From assembly GCF_003841485.1 (NCBI RefSeq), contig NZ_REFY01000003.1:248001-312000 (forward strand): 64,000 nt of DNA. Direction: 5' to 3'. Position numbers and translations under genes: made by a program. Below are positions 61,444-64,000 of the stretch, piece after piece. The notes beneath the pieces are model-generated. The model worked only from the letters and a program-made list of their open reading frames with translations. It was not told where the DNA came from and ran no database searches. The first letter of the stretch is position 1; each line of letters opens with the position of its first letter. The DNA is from Natrarchaeobius halalkaliphilus. GTDB lineage: Archaea; Halobacteriota; Halobacteria; Halobacteriales; Natrialbaceae.

Positions 61444-63144
61444 ATGTTCGACCAGGACGACCTCGAGGGAATCCGGGACCACCGCGAGCGTTGGCGGACG
61501 AACACCCTCGAGCCGACGCTCGGCCGACACGGCGAGCGCAAAGACCGGTTCGCCACGGTTTCGAACCGCGAGGTCGGTCGCCTCTATACCCCCGAGGACG
61601 TCGCTGAGTTGGATTACGAGGAGGATCTCGGCTTCCCCGGCGAGCCGCCGTACACGCGGGGACCGTATCCGACGATGTATCGCGGACGTCTCTGGACGAT
61701 GCGTCAGTTCGCCGGCTTTGGGACTGCAGAAGAGACAAACGAGCGGTTTCACTACCTCATCGACGAGGGACAGACAGGGCTATCGGTCGCCTTCGATATG
61801 CCGTCGCTGATGGGTATCGATTCGGACCACCAGATGAGCGAAGGGGAAGTCGGAACGGAGGGCGTCGCCGTCGACACGCTTCGGGACATGGAACTGCTTT
61901 TCGACGGAATCGATATCGGTGAGGTGTCGACGTCGTTTACGATCAATCCCTCCGCGCCGGTCATCTACGCGATGTATATCGCCCTGGCAGATCAACAGGG
62001 CGTTTCACGCGAGGAAATTAGAGGGACGCTCCAGAACGACATGCTCAAGGAGTTTATCGCCCAGAAAGAGTGGGTGATTCCGCCCGAACCGTCGCTCGCG
62101 GTCGTCACCGACACGGTCGAATTCGCCGCGGCGGAGACTCCGAAGTTCCATCCGGTCTCGGTTTCGGGCTATCACATCCGCGAGGCCGGTTCGACCGCCG
62201 CACAGGAGGCCGCTTTTACGCTCGCGGACGGCTTTGCGTACGTCGAGGATTGTCTCGATCGCGGCCTCGACATCGACGAGTTCGCACCGCTGCTTTCGTT
62301 TTTCTTTAACTCCCACAACTCGATCTTCGAGGAGATCGCGAAGTTTCGGGCCTCGCGTCGCGTCTACGCCCGCGTCATGGACGGGCGATACGGTGCCTCA
62401 CAGCCTGAATCGAAGCGACTGAAGTTCCACACCCAGACCGCCGGCCAGTCCCTGACCGCCCAGCAGCCCCTGAACAACGTCGTTCGCGTCACAATCCAGG
62501 CGCTCGCGGGCGTCCTCGGGGGAACGCAATCCCTCCACACCAACAGCTTCGACGAGGCGCTTGCACTTCCCACCGAAGAGGCGGTCCGAGTCGCCCTCAG
62601 AACCCAACAGATCATCGCAGAGGAGTCCGGTGCGGCCGACATCGTCGACCCGATGGGCGGAAGCTTCGCGATCGAGGCGCTCACCGACGAGATGGATACC
62701 GAGATCGAACGCTACCTCAAGGAGATCGAGGAACTCGGGAACGGCTCGATTCGCGATGGCGTCCTCGAAGGGATCGAGCAGGGCTACTTCCAGCGCGAGA
62801 TTCAGGACGCGAGCTACGAGTACCAGCGGCGGGTCGAACGCGGCGAGGAGGTCGTCGTGGGCGTCAACGAGTACACGATCGAAGAGGACACCGCGCCGGA
62901 GACCCACGAGATCGACGAGACGACCCGTGATCGACAGATAGAGCGCCTCGAGCGCGTCAAATCTGAACGCGACGGGGACGCCGTCGACGCGGCACTTTCG
63001 GCGCTGTCGAGTGCGATATCGACCGACGAAAACACGATGCCCTACATCGTGGATGCGGTGAAAGCGTACGCGACGATGGGCGAGATCATGGCGGAGTTCG
63101 AAGCGCACTTCGGCTCGTACCGAGAAGAACTCAGTCCCATCTAA
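61444..63144 (+). CDS. methylmalonyl-CoA mutase, large (alpha) subunit
   Basis: A 566-residue barrel domain of methylmalonyl-CoA mutase, interconverting methylmalonyl-CoA and succinyl-CoA with adenosylcobalamin. FPGEPPYTRGPYPTMYRGRLWTMRQFAGFGTAEETNERFHYL, GLSVAFDMPSLMGIDSDHQMSEGEVG and the TAGQSLTAQQPLNNVVR region are diagnostic. The B12-binding domain is not present in this polypeptide, as in other archaea where it is a separate small subunit; that gene is not in the window. A 200-base gap separates it from the acyl-CoA dehydrogenase. Confidence 0.93.
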   Translation: MFDQDDLEGIRDHRERWRTNTLEPTLGRHGERKDRFATVSNREVGRLYTPEDVAELDYEEDLGFPGEPPYTRGPYPTMYRGRLWTMRQFAGFGTAEETNERFHYLIDEGQTGLSVAFDMPSLMGIDSDHQMSEGEVGTEGVAVDTLRDMELLFDGIDIGEVSTSFTINPSAPVIYAMYIALADQQGVSREEIRGTLQNDMLKEFIAQKEWVIPPEPSLAVVTDTVEFAAAETPKFHPVSVSGYHIREAGSTAAQEAAFTLADGFAYVEDCLDRGLDIDEFAPLLSFFFNSHNSIFEEIAKFRASRRVYARVMDGRYGASQPESKRLKFHTQTAGQSLTAQQPLNNVVRVTIQALAGVLGGTQSLHTNSFDEALALPTEEAVRVALRTQQIIAEESGAADIVDPMGGSFAIEALTDEMDTEIERYLKEIEELGNGSIRDGVLEGIEQGYFQREIQDASYEYQRRVERGEEVVVGVNEYTIEEDTAPETHEIDETTRDRQIERLERVKSERDGDAVDAALSALSSAISTDENTMPYIVDAVKAYATMGEIMAEFEAHFGSYREELSPI

Positions 63145-63314
63145 AACCGGTTGGTGTCCATCGGGTGGCGTCGCTTTCTCCGATCCGTCAGGTTGTCCGG
63201 ATGGCCGGCCCGGCGACCTTACACGTTCCGGGCAAGCGCCGAAGTGGGTGTACGTCGAACCGGCACTGTCGATCGCTTGCACGGCGGTCCGAGCGGTCGA
63301 GGACGGAACTACCC

Positions 63315-64000
63315 ATGACCAACATCGGCTATCACGCCTCACACGAACAGTTCGCGCCGTCGAAACTCCTCGAGTTCGTAACGCTAGCTGACGAGTACGG
63401 GTTCGACGACGTGCTGGCGTCCGATCACTTCCATCCCTGGAGCGAGCGTCAGGGTGAGTCGGGATTCGTCTGGTCCTGGCTCGGTTCGGCAATGGAAGCG
63501 ACCACGATGACCTTCGGAACCGTCAACGCACCGGGCTATCGTTACCATCCCGCGATCGTCGCACAGGCCGCGGCGACGCTTCGGGAAACGTATCCGGAAC
63601 GCTTCTGGCTCGCCGTCGGGAGCGGCCAGTTGCTCAACGAAGGTATTACGGGCGGAAACTGGCCCACCAAGGCGGACCGAAACGAGCGCCTCGAGGAATC
63701 CGCACGGGTAATCCGTCGCCTCTGGGACGGCGAGGACGTCACGCACGACGGTCGAATCGACGTCGAACGGGCGACGCTCTATACGCGACCCGAAACGTCC
63801 CCCCCGCTGGTCGGTGCGGCGCTCTCCGAGGAGACCGCAGGCTGGCTCGGCGCTTGCGAGTGGACCGACGGACTGATCACGATCGCGACGCCGGATCACG
63901 AGGGCCTCGAGCGGCGGATCGACGCGTTTCGAGAGAACGCACCGGACGAACCGGTCTTCCTCAAGGTTCAGCTCTCGTATGCGACGGACGAGGAGACCGC
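63315..64000 (+). CDS. luciferase-like (LLM class) flavin oxidoreductase, 3' end cut by window
   Basis: The frame is open from ATG 63315 to the window end (228 codons). NIGYHASHEQFAPSKLLEFV, YGFDDVLASDHFHPW and WSWLGSAMEATTMTFGTVNAPGYRYHPAIVAQAAATL are typical of TIGR03885-type flavin-dependent oxidoreductases with a bacterial luciferase-like barrel. F420 or FMN may be the cofactor; the presence of cofD in this genome makes F420 possible. The C-terminal part is missing from the window. Confidence 0.8.
   Translation, partial: MTNIGYHASHEQFAPSKLLEFVTLADEYGFDDVLASDHFHPWSERQGESGFVWSWLGSAMEATTMTFGTVNAPGYRYHPAIVAQAAATLRETYPERFWLAVGSGQLLNEGITGGNWPTKADRNERLEESARVIRRLWDGEDVTHDGRIDVERATLYTRPETSPPLVGAALSEETAGWLGACEWTDGLITIATPDHEGLERRIDAFRENAPDEPVFLKVQLSYATDEET

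Overview
The window is a stretch of haloarchaeal chromosome, most like the Natrialba/Natrinema/Haloterrigena side of the Halobacteria. The evidence is the GC-rich, CTCGAG-rich coding sequence, the very acidic proteins, and archaeal marker genes: cofD, GHMP-type shikimate kinase, archaetidyl-lipid enzymes, Pelota, CDC48 ATPase, DacZ, aMBF1, split MetE, KorAB and RdfA. Many genes have an AT-rich TATA-like box about 25-30 bases before the start codon and no Shine-Dalgarno site, as expected for leaderless haloarchaeal transcripts. The species cannot be fixed from the sequence alone.

Layout. Positions 1-9.1 kb hold coenzyme F420 synthesis (cofD, with a partial dihydrouridine-synthase-like gene), a GCS2-family ligase, ATP-dependent DNA ligase, and a tight hisC / adenylate-kinase-like / CDP-alcohol transferase operon. 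Positions 9.1-14 kb hold aMBF1, triosephosphate isomerase, a TIR-domain protein with a C-terminal zinc ribbon facing a zinc-ribbon/J-domain protein, and a diadenylate cyclase followed directly by an MscS-type channel. Positions 14-22.8 kb hold an Lhr-type helicase, the tail and right end of a TnpB element, a receiver domain without its phosphoacceptor Asp, archaetidylserine decarboxylase, a CDC48 ATPase, and the shikimate kinase/chorismate mutase pair.

Positions 23-25.4 kb form an accessory island. The 3' end of the chorismate mutase gene plus about 140 bases of downstream DNA is duplicated on either side of a NUDIX gene and a MazEF-type toxin-antitoxin pair. The NUDIX gene carries a 102-bp inverted-repeat element in its zinc ribbon. 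A cold-shock gene and a second, internally deleted mazF follow.

Positions 25.4-49 kb are mostly housekeeping: two overlapping CPA2 antiporters, glutamate dehydrogenase, a CitE-like lyase, a MaoC hydratase, paired bPH2 membrane proteins, an unusual acyl-CoA carboxyltransferase, a ParA-like ATPase, Pelota, PhoU, KorAB, aminotransferase, quinone reductase, a truncated FAD-oxidase fragment next to an 82-bp palindromic repeat, a lipobox pentapeptide-repeat protein and a UbiA prenyltransferase. Positions 49-51.3 kb carry the two MetE halves.

Positions 51.3-54.2 kb are a decayed, partly AT-rich zone with a truncated PfkB kinase, a broken zinc-ribbon gene, a frameshifted IS6-like element and a transposase tail. 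Positions 54.2-64 kb carry a sugar isomerase/oxidoreductase pair, an HD phosphohydrolase, the rod-determining factor RdfA, acyl-CoA dehydrogenase, methylmalonyl-CoA mutase and a partial luciferase-like oxidoreductase. The glutamate dehydrogenase, lyase, hydratase, carboxyltransferase and mutase genes together suggest active acyl-CoA/propionyl-CoA and C4-C5 acid metabolism. No tRNA, rRNA or CRISPR array was recognised.
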